Shown here: positions 49,456 to 61,501 of the stretch, in pieces | Layout: every line of letters begins with the position of its first letter | How positions within the stretch are numbered: position 1 is the first letter of the stretch | Assembly (NCBI GenBank): GCA_028583405.1 | Contig: CM053263.1 | Coordinates: 2,952,715 to 3,016,714 of the forward strand | Length of the DNA: 64,000 bases | Direction: 5' to 3' | DNA from: Pogonophryne albipinna | Taxonomy: Eukaryota; Chordata; Actinopteri; Perciformes; Artedidraconidae | Translations under genes and position numbers: made by a program | The notes under the pieces: model-generated | The model's input: the letters and a program-made list of their open reading frames with translations, nothing else | Told to the model about the DNA's origin: nothing | The model's database searches: none

Positions 49456-52018
49456 TTAGCATACCTGGTAAGCTAGTTAATGACTTAGCCCTATAGATGA
49501 AGTTTTTGGTGTCTCAGTGGGAGAATAGTGAGAGATATATTGGCTATATTGTCAAAATGTCATCTTGATTGATTTTTACGAAAAGCACACAACATATAGC
49601 TTGTTTAGTGTATAGGCAAAAGTTTGCTGTTCAGTACGTGCCTGCCGTGTTATTTTCCAAGCAAGTGTGAAAGATAATTGGTCACATAGGAGCCTTTATA
49701 ATGGATCTGCTTTGATGGAGTCATTTAGTTGCACCGCTTTGCATTTCATCACTTCTGTCTGTCAATTATACTTGATTTACAAGGAGTCTAAGGGACAGCC
49801 AATGTGAAGCAGCAATTTGTGAGTGGGTGATTGCACTAGAGAGAGAGAGGAGATGGCAGGATATATCATTCATTAACATGGCAGCATGTCCTTCAATTAT
49901 CCCTTGTCGAATTGGAGTGAGCCATTTCAGTGATTACTCCTGTGAGGAACGACCTTTCCCAGGTATACAGTGAGAGTCTGCATGTGACTTCTATGAAAAG
50001 GTACCAACTGTAGAAGGCTTTTGCTAAAGTATTGTGCTATATACAGGTGGGACTCATCGCTCACCATACCAGCTTGTCAGAAGTCTGTTTACACAGATGG
50101 TTTGTATTCACTCAGGGCCCTTTATGAATGCTGTAAAGCTAGCAGAATACGAGGGAGTGTCTGCATAGAGTAAAGAATAGAGTACTTGACAGTTTTTGTG
50201 TTCAGGGTGACATGACATGGGGTCTCATTAAAAGTAAAAAGGGGACAGACATGAACCACTTCCAGGAGACAGACAGGGGCACAAAGGTTGTCTAAAGTTC
50301 CCAAAGGTTGCGTTATGAGCCCTGATACAACTGCACTGATAATATTGTGCTAATGGATCCGGGAGAGGGCTCTGAAAATAAATAAATAAAAGAAGGTAAT
50401 TACGTTGTTACTGTTTAGGAGTGAGGTCTTTTATCTGGAGTAAAAACAGGCTTAAGTAATGAGAGGTGATGAAGTTTGGTGCCAGTCGAGCCGCGTATCC
50501 GCGATGAGTTTTCTTCTCCTGATAAAACACAGAAATGTTTTCTCTTGGTGTGAAAGTGTTAGCCTGTTCACACAGCTGGGGCAGATCACGGTGCAGAAAT
50601 ATGGGGCGGCCGAGTCGCCCACATGCCACAACACATCTACTATATTAAAAAAGTAGACATACACAAACCAGACTAAAATACATTTACTTTCAGATAGCTT
50701 TCTCTGGGATCATATGGTAGTGATCAATGTTGGGTTGCCTCCCCAGAAATATATTGTTCTCATTCATCATTTCAGTAGGAATATTATCACTCGACTTATT
50801 ACTCCCTGGAAGCATTGATTTACCATATGCAACATTTTTGATGTACGCCATAAATGTCCCTCTACTTCTTCGCTACTACTAAAAATGAGGACAAATAAGT
50901 TACATCTCCTCCTTTTCCAGAAATAAAAATGAAACGCAATAGTGTAGAAACCCAATATCGCATTTATTCTACAATAAAAGCAGTAGAAATAGCTTCACAA
51001 TGACTCAGCGATACACATACGGGGGGGAAGCAGCTAAAAATAATGTGGAGTATGTTGTGTCATGATTTTGCTAAATTAATAATCATACATATATATTTTA
51101 AAGCGTGATATTTATCATTACTAACTTAACAAAATGAGGTGTAAATGTGATGTTATTGCTGGAAATAAAATACTCATGTGTTATGTTCTTCAAATAATAG
51201 ATGGTTGAGTCATTTATTAATTCCCAACCCTCAAATTAATCCGCTGAGTCATAGACATTGCATTATGAATTACGGTTCTGTTTAAGAATTTAAAAAGGCA
51301 CTCATGATGATAGCAGAGACACTGGAGCAGCAAATACTACTACTCTGCAAATAATCTATTAAAGCTGTCCGATATATGAAATTAAATGCGTTTAGATGTT
51401 TTAACGAAAGACATGGGTACATTTAGTCGGAGGTATTTGTACCCATTTGTCTATCTGCCTGTCTCTCTGCCTCTCCATATTTAACATGCATATTCTTGGA
51501 AGTGAATGTGATCCGTATTAAATGTGACTCCTCTGCCGGAGCAGTAATGCGAGCACCGGCGGTTAGTTTTATATGTTTCACAAGCGTGTAAATATTTAAT
51601 AGAAGAGCGGGACGGAGTGCTGTGTCACTGTTCCTGCTCTGTCAGCGTACAGAGAGGAATACTGGGAGAATTTCCTCATGACAGGAGAAATGTATGGAGC
51701 AGCCAGAAGATTCATACACTGTACAAGTCCTATTCCGTCGCACTCAGACTCTCGTGTGACACAGACATGGATATACAAGCTGTTTATGGTTGCAGACGAT
51801 GTTAGTTGGTATAGATTTTGATACCTCACCTGATATGTATGAAACATGACTTGCAGGATTCCAAACTTGGGATGTGTGTTTGGTCTGTTTGGTGTGTTGT
51901 TACTGCATACTGTATGCTTACAGAGGCCGGTCTGTCTCATAACATTTTCCATTCACAGTTTTGAAGTCTTGCACACATTCCATTTTTAATGTGCAGCTTG
52001 AATTCTTATCCTTTGATG
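49456..52018. other. Unannotated mostly unique DNA
   Basis: No gene or complete repeat was recognised. AT-rich patches lie near 51050-51200. Confidence 0.45.
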
Positions 52019-52226
52019 AACTGAAGAAAACTGAGACGTTGATTTTAATTAAATATATCATGTCAACTAATGTCACGTAACTGGATTAGGTTAGTTGGAA
52101 GCAACTATAATAAGTAGAAGCTAGTCTTTTTTATTTAAACTTAATATTATTGCTTTCAATTAACCTAATACAGTTATGTCAAATCTGTTGACATAACACA
52201 TTTAATTAAAGTCAATGTTTCAGTGA
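52019..52226. mobile_element. Palindromic MITE, copy 4
   Basis: It begins ACTGAAGAAAACTGAGAC and ends with TTAATTAAAGTCAATGTTTC and AGTG. The middle has TTAATATTATTGCTTTCAAT, as in copies at 55088 and 56663. Confidence 0.82.
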
Positions 52227-52441
52227 GGTTGTATCAACACTATATACTCAAACAAAATGTACAGTACATAACTGAGTTTTAAATTGTAGCTTGGGAAATT
52301 CTGCATATTCTACTTCTTTGTGACATTCCATATAGAAAATAATTCATTGATTAATTTGTAAAATAATCAGCAGATGAATCTTTATTAAATGAATTGCTGC
52401 AGCACTAGAGTTGTTAAATTGCAAAATATATGTTTGTTTCC
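52227..52441. other. Short unannotated spacer
   Basis: Unique AT-rich DNA. Nothing was recognised. Confidence 0.5.
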
Positions 52442-52721
52442 TTAAAGGGGACCTATCATGCAAAAGGCACTCTTGTACGTCTTTTATACATGAATATGTG
52501 TCCACGGTGTGTCAGGGAACTCACCAAGTGTCAGAAAACACAACCCTCTCTCTTTTCCTCCATACCCAAATCTCTAAAAAAAGGGGCTGTAACGGATCTG
52601 ATACAGACTGATACAGATTTGAATTATTTCCTACGTCACAAAAGGGGTGCTCCGCTTATTGGTCAATTCTCCACCTATCAGGGGAATGAGAGGTTGGGCC
52701 ACGGCCGGCCATTGCCGCTCG

Positions 52722-52850
52722 AAAGCGCTGGAGATTCTGTAGTACATATACCAGGCCTGTAAGTGGCGCTGTAGTCTGCCACAAAAGCAACGAAGAAGAC
52801 TTCCCGCACATGGTTGCCCTTCTGTTTATTCTCCGCTGTGGCTCTTTTTC
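52722..52850 (+). repeat. Module shared with the Harbinger-like MITEs
   Basis: This is similar to 27205-27345 in the same orientation and to 54300-54440 in reverse. Shared words are CTGTAGTACATAT, GGCCTGTAAGTGGCGCTGTA, GCAACGAAGAAGAC (or GCAGCG) and TGGTTGCCCTTCTGTTTATT. The TTA-type ends of those elements are absent here. Confidence 0.82.
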
Positions 52851-52920
52851 TCCATCCCCGAAGCAAGCGTTTGCGCCTCCTGCTTTAAAACAAATGATTA
52901 ATGACTATATAATCATATGT

Positions 52921-53062
52921 AAGGGATAATGTGCAGCGACGCGGTCATTATGGGGAAAAGAACACCGACAGGCCGATCAGGAGCCCGAAGAGGAGGGATC
53001 TAGATCGGCATGAAGGTGTTATTTTCCCCATAATGACGAAGTCGCTGCACATTATCCCGCTT
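52921..53062. repeat. Imperfect hairpin, about 47-bp arms
   Basis: The left arm 52921-52967 (GGGATAATGTGCAGCGAC, CATTATGGGGAAAA) is the near complement of 53015-53062. The loop is about 47 bp. The arms could be the two ends of a small nested foldback insertion. No target duplication was identified. Confidence 0.75.
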
Positions 53063-53922
53063 ATTACACATGGCCACATTCTCAACAAAGTAACGATATG
53101 ACTCCCAATATTAATTGAAATGCTTTTATGGATTTAGAAAATGATTTTATTGATTTAAAAAATAGTTGTATGTATTGATTTAAATTGACATGCATCCGCT
53201 AAGAAAAATAGTCCATTGTTACTGTTTGAACTAACGTAGCAACGGCAGGAACTGCTTCGATAGTGTTTTTGAGAAGCTTTTTGATTACAGATTTGAAAAC
53301 ATCGTTGCTTGCTTTAAAAGTAGCACAATTCATTATGTCAAACCTTGGAAAGTATCTAGATATCCCTGCCCTAATGCCAACGTAACTGGCAACTGAATAT
53401 GTGTTGCCGTTTGATGTCTGGACCGCTAAAAAGGAGGGTTTCTGCCCCGTTACTTCTCTTCTTACTTCTATAAGAATAAAACACGGTGGACGGAGATCTC
53501 TTTTTCTCCCCCTCTTCTCCCCGCTGCAGCCCAGCAGCTGATCTCAGAGCACGCTCCCCTCTCCTGCAGGGGGGCGTGGTCAGCTGCAGCTCACAGAATC
53601 AGCCCCCTGCAAAAACAGCGCTGGAAAGAGCAAAATGAGGCATGGCTAAAATGCAGGATCTTTTTGGTATTTTGAAAAAAAAACTATATTTATATACTTT
53701 ATATAGGTATGGCCCTACAATATATTGTTCAAATATAGCATGATAGGTGTCCTTTAATTTTACAGAAAACTATTACAATCTTTATTATGAAACGCAAGAA
53801 AACAAGTTGCAATGAGAGTTTGAGGCCAACAGAAATCTAGAAGATCATGTCTTTAGAGTAAAAGTGCTGGGTTTGTCCAGCCACACTCATGAAATAAACA
53901 AGGTGTTGACCCAATGCTTTTA

Positions 53923-54551
53923 GGCGATGTTTACACGAGAATGAAACGGGTTGTATCCGCTACTTTTCTCTTTCGTATAGCCCGTTCGTTCACACGAGGC
54001 CATAATGGAACCGCGGAAACGGACCCCGCAAACGATAACGGGTCCCAAGGTGGATAGATCTGCGGAAGGAACGCTCTGGGGGGCCAAACGGCTCCGTGTG
54101 TACGTCCTATACGATCATTTCCTGATAACGATGAAGCCATAGCCCCGCCTCTCCCCACCTCTGCTGCTCACTGCTGTAGCATGGTCAGTAGCTACTGCTA
54201 GTGCTACTGCTACTGACCATGCTCCAGATGTTAGTGCAAAATCTACAGCTCCTCTACCACAACCATCAGCAACAAGTGGACATGGAGAACTACATGAACT
54301 ACATGTTGCTAAATCCACCTCGGGGCATAAACAGAAGGGCAACCAGGGCAACCATGCTCGGGGGTCTTCTTCGCTGCTTTTGGTGTATGTTGTGGCGGAA
54401 GTACAGCGCCACTTACAGGCCCGGCATATGTACTACAGCGCTTTCGAGCGGTCTCGTGTGAACAGACATGTTAAATGAGCCGAATGCGTGTGAACGGAAT
54501 ACTTTTTTGATAACAAATTCGGTCCGTTTGCGCTCCCGTGTAAATGGGGTC
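53923..54551 (-). mobile_element. PIF/Harbinger-like MITE, copy 2 (inverted)
   Basis: The left end GGCGATGTTTACACG and right end CGTGTAAATGGGGTC are inverted repeats bordered by TTA (53920-53922 and 54552-54554). The interior is the reverse complement of 27091-27573 with about 150 bp extra. It contains a local hairpin, AGCATGGTCAGTAGC and GCTACTGACCATGCT near 54178-54224. Confidence 0.82.
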
Positions 54552-54554
54552 TTA

Positions 54555-55087
54555 GTCTCATCATCTCCACCTTAGCAAACCCTTAACACGCAATTAGGTT
54601 ACAATTTAATTTCAGCGACCCGGCAGAGAAGCTAATTCTTTTTGAGGGATCTCAGAAGCTGTATTCTCTTTAACTGTGTGTAGATGGGTGCAGGGGCAAG
54701 GAAACCACATTTCTGAAAGGCCTATAAGCTCCTGATTTTCGCCATATAAAGGGAATAATGAGCTTCATCACTGTTGTGCCAGCCCAACCTCAAATGTAAA
54801 GCCTCTCCCAACAAGGCTCCATTCAAAAATGGTGTGTTTCGCATTTACATATACATACCATTTAAAGAAATCCTTTAGGTCATGGATTAGTCCACGCCCC
54901 CCTCACTTCACCATTTCTATTGGTCCTTTCCGCATCAGTGGGGCCTCATGATGAGCTTCCTTTAGACTCAAAATAGTTGAGAAGTCTTTCATCTCCGGGT
55001 TGGAAGTCGCTTAGAAATCATTTGAAACATCCGACTTGATTTGCAGCTGCTCTGAAATAAAAAGCCTGTTAGTTTAAATGTAGTCTC
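54555..55087. other. Unannotated mostly unique DNA
   Basis: No gene or repeat was recognised. Confidence 0.45.
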
Positions 55088-55306
55088 CACTGAAAAAACT
55101 GAAATGTTGACTTTAATTTAATGTATTATGTCAACAGATTTCAGATAACTGTATGAGGTTAGTTAAAATCAATAATTTTAAGTTCAAATACAAATATTAG
55201 GTTCAACTTGATATTATTGCTTTCAACTAACCTAATGGTAATGTAAAATTCTTTGATAATGTGATAATACATTTATTTCAAGTCAACGTTAGAGTTCTTT
55301 CAGAGT
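55088..55306. mobile_element. Palindromic MITE, copy 5
   Basis: It begins CACTGAAAAAACTGAAATGT and ends with TTTCAAGTCAACGTT and AGAGTTCTTTCAGAGTA. The halves are diverged but clearly inverted. Confidence 0.82.
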
Positions 55307-56660
55307 ATATCACTATCATTGACTTCAGGAGAGGAGACAGCTCAGGAGTGTTGTTGCTCAACAAGTGCACAGCAGCTGATACAAAACAACTCCTCCGTCC
55401 TCCTCCCCCACACCAACGTCAGCGGCAGAAGATCACATTTTATGAATCAGTGTTACGTTTCAGTCCGATTTCCTCGCTTCCTGTAAGCGGTTCCTGATCT
55501 GCCGTCACCGTATGAGTGGAGCGGACACATCTGTGTGAGGCAGAGCTCCACAGGAGACTTCCGTCACCAGAAGATGGATGGAAATGTATCAGCGATGAAT
55601 AAATACACCCAACTACTTCCCCCTTCATCCCTCCCTTATTGCAACAGATGTTACAGCTCCGTAGTGTTCTACTCTCCCATGGTGCAATGTGGTTCCACTT
55701 GTGTTTATTTATCCTCTCGTTCCCGTACTTGTACTTGAGTGGATGCGGAAACTGGATGTGCACGCATGGAGCTGCGTGGAAAGGCACTTGCTAAAAGAGA
55801 TTACCCAAGCTCCATCATGCACACGATGGGGTTGCGTGACCCCATTGTAAACCCGGGGTTTGACCTATGACCTTTTGAAAAGCGATGAAATGGAGGGAAA
55901 CCTCCCATTTCCCTCCGCCGGGGTTTTTCGAAGTGGAAGCATTGTTAATGAGCTCTAGAATGGATTTTTAATTAAACCACCACTTGGTTTGAAGAGTTAT
56001 ACTAGGCTAAAAGAGCATGCAAGAGCAGAAACAGGTGTCAGCACTTGACTGGACACATGATGAAATAGGGAGAAGATTTCATGTTTTTTGTGACTTTACT
56101 TATAGGTCGAAGTATGTCATGTACCTGCCAGACCTTGTTCCCATCAAACTCCAGCTGTCCTTTCTGTTTAAATTATCTCTTTGTCTCTATGTTAGACATA
56201 TTAGAAACCCTGAAAAGACACTTTCACATGCAATTTGAGAGTTACCTTCAGGCCTCATATAGTGTGATATATAGCTCATTGTACAGCCCTTTATTAGGCA
56301 GACAGGATTACAGAGTTACAATACTGATGGACAACGCAGATGTGTTTTCCTTTTCTTCTTTTTTCTTCCTTTCCCATGCCTTCACATTCAGGTAAATGTT
56401 TAATTGTGACGTAACGCATGGGCAACTGGTGATATATTAGGTGATTTTCCTTTTTTACAACCAAATGTGTGTGATGAAAAGTCCAGAGTTGCACAGTTAT
56501 CTCCTTAACTCATGTGCCTCATCTTATCCTCCCTTTTGCAGTAAACGTTGTCAGTAAAACTCCCCAATGTGCGGACGTTTTACAGTTTCACTTTCCTTAT
56601 TTCTGATCTGTTGTTGCATCTTTTATGGAGCCATATGATCAGCCCCATTCAAAGTATACA
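55307..56660. other. Unannotated mostly unique DNA
   Basis: No gene or repeat was recognised. The frames at 55440-55787 (minus) and 56081-56395 (plus) have no known motif. Confidence 0.45.
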
Positions 56661-56662
56661 TA

Positions 56663-56826
56663 CTGAAAAAACTGAAAAGTTTACTTTAATTAAATGTATT
56701 ATGTCAACAGATTTCACATATCTTCATTTGGTTAGTTGAAAGCAATAATATTAAGTTGAACCTACTAGTCTTTATTTATACTTAATATTATTGCTTTCAG
56801 CTAACCTAATACAGTTATGTGAAACA
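56663..56826. mobile_element. Palindromic MITE, copy 6 (right end missing)
   Basis: It begins ACTGAAAAAACTGAAAAGTT and carries GTCAACAGATTTCACATA, GTTGAAAGCAATAATATTAA and the mirrored TTAATATTATTGCTTTCAGC. It stops at GTTATGTGAAAC, before the final TTGACATAAT part of the right arm. Confidence 0.82.
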
Positions 56827-58208
56827 CAATCAAGCCTTGTTGCCTTTCCATTTCTCTGGCCTTGGATAGCAGTTCACCTCCTCTCAAACGGAAATGCAGC
56901 TCTGTCATATCACACACTCCTTGCTACTGTTCTTCCTCTGTCCCTCCGCCCTTATATCCTGACTATCTCCCACCTTTTCCTCATCCTGAACATGTCATGC
57001 GCTGAGTAAGGGCTTTGTGTGTGACCTCCTGTAACATGGAGCAGGATTTGGTGTGGAATAGGAAGAGGAACTCCTCTGGGGCAAAGGAAGTGATGGCAGT
57101 TAATACCTTGAACTTCATAAGTCATTCATCGAAGCAGCAATTATTTATTCCATGCTAGCAGTGGCAATGGCCTCTGGGACATTGGGTCAGTTAGGATGTG
57201 AGCGGGCAGACTTGTAGGCGTGTGCTTGAGAACGGGAGAGGTCGAAGGGCAGTGTGTGTACAGGGTGGGACATTTCCGATGTTCTCTGTAAAACAGACAT
57301 CTGGGGTCACGTTACCGTAATCATTTTCTTTGCACAAAACATTAACGGCGCTTCCCATACCACCGGATGAAGATACAGCAGCGTATCAGTGACAGCACAT
57401 TGACACCCGCCACACACACACGGACCTGTTTGACGCCCTATCCGCTGTGTCCTCATAAGCACGGTGTCTCGTGTCCTCTTCTATTTTTACCGGCAGGCAC
57501 TGAAAGCCTCTGGAAGCTCCTTGTCAATGGGCATCTCATTCCACCGCCAACAGCGTGTCACCATTTATTAAGTCGTCATTACTCAGGGTCACTCCGGCTG
57601 TGGTGCTTTAAGGGGGGGTGGGGGGGGTTGTTGCGTGGTCGCAAATAGATCGGCGAGGATAGGTCGGACTGTTGCTGCACTCCCTAAAGGGCAAGCCATA
57701 AAGGCGTGTTGCTGCACATCTCACTCCCCCCCCCCCCCCCCCCGGTGAAGATCGATGCAGGTAGCCGGGCTGCCATTAGTTGCTGACAAATGCAGACAAA
57801 TGGGAGGAAGGTGGCTGATCAGGGCAGAGGAGAGAGGCTGGGGTCGATGGAGCGATGCTAAGAGCGAGAAGAGAGTACTTTTCATGCGTCTGTCCGCACG
57901 TCTTTTTGTTTTGGGTAAACAGACGGAAAGGCTGTTTAAACTAAAGGGGCGCTGAGAGACGAGGACGTGGGCGCCATGGTTGTGCAAATGAATGCACAAT
58001 GGAGGATGCATGTAGGCACACGGATTCATTCAGAACAACAGATAAAGAGTGACTTGTCGAGTTCCTAGGTATTAAAATGTGGGTGTTACTTTAAGAGACC
58101 TATTCAGTTTCTTTAGGTTGTAAGAACAACATACTCAAGACATTTCCCTACGAACATCATGACGTGGCAAGAAAAGACTCACAAAGCAAAAAAACACTCT
58201 ACTTAGAC
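56827..58208. other. Unannotated mostly unique DNA
   Basis: No gene was recognised. It contains a G-rich stretch (GGGGGGGTGGGGGGGG near 57612-57627) and an 18-base C run (57726-57743). The short frames on both strands near these runs are not convincing. Confidence 0.45.
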
Positions 58209-58400
58209 CAGGGGTCTCCAACACGTCGACCGCGAGCTACCGGTAGCTCGCAAGCCCTCAATAAGTAGCTCGCCAAGCAAATCCAAAATGTAAAAAATAC
58301 ACACAAAAAAATAGGAAATGTAATTAAAAGAATCTACCTATGCATAAACGAAACCTCAATCATAGCGAGCTCTATCTACTTACTACAACTCTATATCTAT
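58209..58400 (+). mobile_element. hAT-like terminal fragment
   Basis: CAGGGGTCTCCAACACGTCG followed by a perfect palindrome and GTAGCTCGCC words is a terminus I recall from fish hAT elements. The opposite end is not found, so this is one end only and its inner border is a guess. Confidence 0.55.
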
Positions 58401-58859
58401 CTAACACCCCTCCTCCCCCACCCTATCAGTATAAACGTATAAAGGTCAAACAACTGTGATGGATATGAAAAAGGACAGTTTGGATGATTATGTTAACGTT
58501 TGCCTTTATTTTCTCTTTTAGCAACGTTCGCTAAGACTTTTTAGCAACAATAGAGTGTTTGCAGATCTCAGCACTTCTCTTTTTACCTAAAGGAGCAATG
58601 GTCTAAAAACAAGATTGGAGTTCTTTAGAGGAAACAATCGGCACTTCTTTCAAACTTTTCCAGAAATGATTTAGTACGCAAACAACCCAATACATAATTA
58701 CTTGCTGCTATTTGATAGAAAACATACACAAAACCCTGACCATTTTACAATGCAGCAACAATAATTACTTTTCCCAAAGCACAGTAGGAGTCTTTAAAGG
58801 GTACTCTTATTTCACAAACACACTCACTGTGCTAATCCAGCCCGATTCTCAGGTTGCTT
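58401..58859. other. Unannotated AT-rich DNA
   Basis: No gene was recognised. Part of it may be interior sequence of the hAT-like fragment to the left. Confidence 0.4.
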
Positions 58860-58865
58860 TCTTTA

Positions 58866-61501
58866 AGGCAAGGCAAGGCAAGGCAAGTTTATTTATATAG
58901 CACTTTTCAACACAAGGCAATTCAAAGTGCTTTACAAAAAATGAAAGACATTAAGAAAATGGCATTTAAAATCAGTCATTAAAAAGAAAAGCTAATAAAA
59001 TAAACATTAAAAGAAAAAATACATGGATAAAAGTTACAGTGCAGTTTAAGATGTGAATAGTTCAATTAAAAGCAGCGGCAAAAAGAAAAGTCTTCAGCCT
59101 GGATTTAAAAGTAGTAAGACCTGCAGGTTTCTGGGAGTTTGTTCCAGATATTTGGAGCATACTAACTGAACGCTGCTTCTCCATGTTTAGTTCTGACTCT
59201 GGGGACAGAAAGCTGACCAGTCCCTGAAGACCTGAGAGATCTGGATGGTTCATCATTTAGCAGGAGGTCAGAAATGTATTTTGGGCCTAAACCATTCAGT
59301 GCTTTATAAACCAGCAGCAGTATTTTTTAAATCTATTCTTTGACACACAGGAAGCCAGTGTAAAGACTTCAGAACAGGAGTGATGTGATCCACTTTCTTA
59401 GTGTTAGTGAGGACTCGAGCAGTGGCGTTCTGAATTAGCTGCAGCTTTCTAATAGATTTTTTAGTGAGACCTGTGAAGACACCATTGCAGTAGTCGAGTC
59501 TACTGAAGATAAAAGCATGGACAAGTTTTTCCAAATCCTGCTGTGACATTAGTCTTTTAATCCTAGATATGTTCTTTAGGTGATAGTCGGCTGATTTAGT
59601 AACTATTTTAATGTGACTGTTGAAACTCAGGTCAGAGTCCATGACTACACCTAGATTTCTGGCTTTATCTGTTGTTTTGAACATTGCAGACTGAAGCTCA
59701 GTGCTAACTTTTATACGTTCTGCCTTGGCTCCAAAAACCATAACCTCAGTTTTATCTTTGTTTAATTGGAGAAAGTTCTGACACATCCAGTCATTGATTT
59801 GTTCAATGCACTTACTCAGTGTTTGAATTGGAGCATAGTCTCCTGGTGAAATTGTTACGTAAATGTGTGTGTCATCCGCATAGCTATGGTAACTTATTTT
59901 GTTGTTCTTCATTATCTGAGCCAGTGGTAGCATGTAGACGTTAAAGAGAAGAGGCCCCAAGATGGAGCTTATTATGTCATATTTGTCAACTCAGATGTGT
60001 ATTTACCTATAGAAACAAAGTTGTTTCTGTCCTTTAAGTAGGATTCAAACCAATTTAGAACTGTTTCCGAATGTCCCATCCAGTTTTCCAGCCGGTCTAG
60101 TAATATGCTGTGGTCAACAGTGTCAAACGCAGCACTGAGATCTAATAATACTAACACTGAAGTTCTGCCACTGTCTGTGTTTAAGTGGATGTCATTGAAG
60201 ACCTTTACAAGAGCAGTCTCAGTGCTGTGGTTTGGACGAAAGCCTGACTGGAACACATCCAAACAGTTATTTAAATGCAAGAAATTACTCAACTGTTGAA
60301 AAACAACTTTTTCAATGATTTTACCTAGAAATGGGAGGTTTGATATGGGCCTGTAATTGTTCATTACTGAAGCATCTAGATTATTCTTTTTTAAGAGCGG
60401 TTTAATGACTGCAGTTTTCAGGGCCTGTGGAAAAATACCTGAGTGAAGAGATTTGTTTACTATATGAAGTAGATCTGAGGCCATGCAAGGCAAAACATCT
60501 TTGAAAAATCCTGTTGGAATAATATCAAGGCAGCAGGAGGAGGACTTCAGAAGTTGTATAATGTCCTCTAGGTTTTTATCATTAATCTGATGGAATTGTG
60601 TCATGGTGTTTGAATTGATGTTAAGTGGACACAGAGACAACACATTTGCTGTACCTGATGCAGAGGCACTGACTGCTTGTCTGATTTTCTGAATTTTGTC
60701 AGTGAAGAAGGAGGCAAAATCATTGCACGCCCTGGTGGATAGAAATTCAGAGGCTACTGACACTGGGGGGTTAGTTAGTCTGTCGACGGTAGCGAACAAG
60801 GCACGTGCGTTGTTTTTGTTTTTGGTAATGATATCAGAGAAGAACGATTGTCGTACGTTTTTCAATTCCAAATTATAAAGGCCAAGTCTCTCTTTATAGA
60901 TTTCAAAGTGAACCTGGAGATTTGTTTTTCGCCACCTGCGTTCAGGTTTTCGACACTCTCTTTTTTCTGCTCTCACGGTCATGGCCTTTCTCCATGGAGA
61001 TATTTTCTTGCCAGACACTTCCTTTACCTTAGTTGGAGCAATGGCATCTATAACATTTTTAATTTTTGAATTAAAATTATCTACTAGCTCATTTACTGAG
61101 ATGTTAGCAGGGGCAAGTGTGGAAGAAAAATTCTGAGTAAACATTTCCCTAGTATTTTCAGTTAAATATCGCTTTGTGGTTACCTCTTTCTGAACATTTT
61201 TGTGAACAGAAATAGAGCTCTCAAAGAAAACACAGGAATGGTCAGAGAGTGCAACATCAGTCACCACAACCTCAGAGATATTCAGACCCTTTGAGATAAT
61301 TAAGTCCAGAGTGTGCCCCTTATTGTGCGTGGGCTCCGTCACATGCTGAGTCAGTCCATAGCTATCAAGAACACAAAACAGTTATTTTGCCCCTCTGTCC
61401 TGGGGGTTGTCAACATGGATGTTAAAATCACCAACAATGACTAGACGGTCAAAGTCAATACACACTATAGACAGCAGTTCAGTAAAATCATCAAAAAAGG
61501 G
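58866..61501 (-). mobile_element. 5'-truncated CR1/L2-like LINE
   Basis: On the minus strand it runs from an endonuclease tail through reverse transcriptase to a 3' end of CTTGCC-type short units (AAGGCAAGGCAAGGCAAG on the plus strand), the kind of short-unit tail found on CR1/L2 elements instead of poly(A). A likely target duplication is TCTTTA at 58860-58865 and 61502-61507. All of ORF1 and most of the endonuclease are missing through 5' truncation. Confidence 0.87.
59062..61501 (-). pseudogene. LINE endonuclease/reverse transcriptase pseudogene
   Basis: From 61501 the minus strand gives an endonuclease end with the motif GDFNIHVD (about 61400-61430), a stop near 61380, then a 456-codon frame (61342-59972) with reverse transcriptase text such as NNYRPISNLPFLGKIIEKV and LLDLSAAFDTVDHSILLDRL. 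At about 59966 the frame breaks and the usual VPQG segment is lost. It resumes at 59960 with GPLLFN and the catalytic YADD (59871-59882). A second break lies in an A run near 59335, and the end is at 59062. The intact protein would copy the element by target-primed reverse transcription in the nucleus. At least one stop and two frame breaks make this copy dead. Confidence 0.9.

Larger units (their letters stand above)
52446..53753. mobile_element. TTAA-flanked element, 1.3 kb, composite
   Basis: The ends AGGGGACCTATCATGC and GCATGATAGGTGTCCT are inverted repeats bordered by TTAA at 52442-52445 and 53754-53757. The ends are a relative of, but not the same as, those at 25233 and 31847. Inside are a module shared with the TTA-flanked MITEs (52722-52850) and a long hairpin (52921-53062). 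No transposase is visible. It is piggyBac- or Kolobok-like by target site. Confidence 0.83.
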
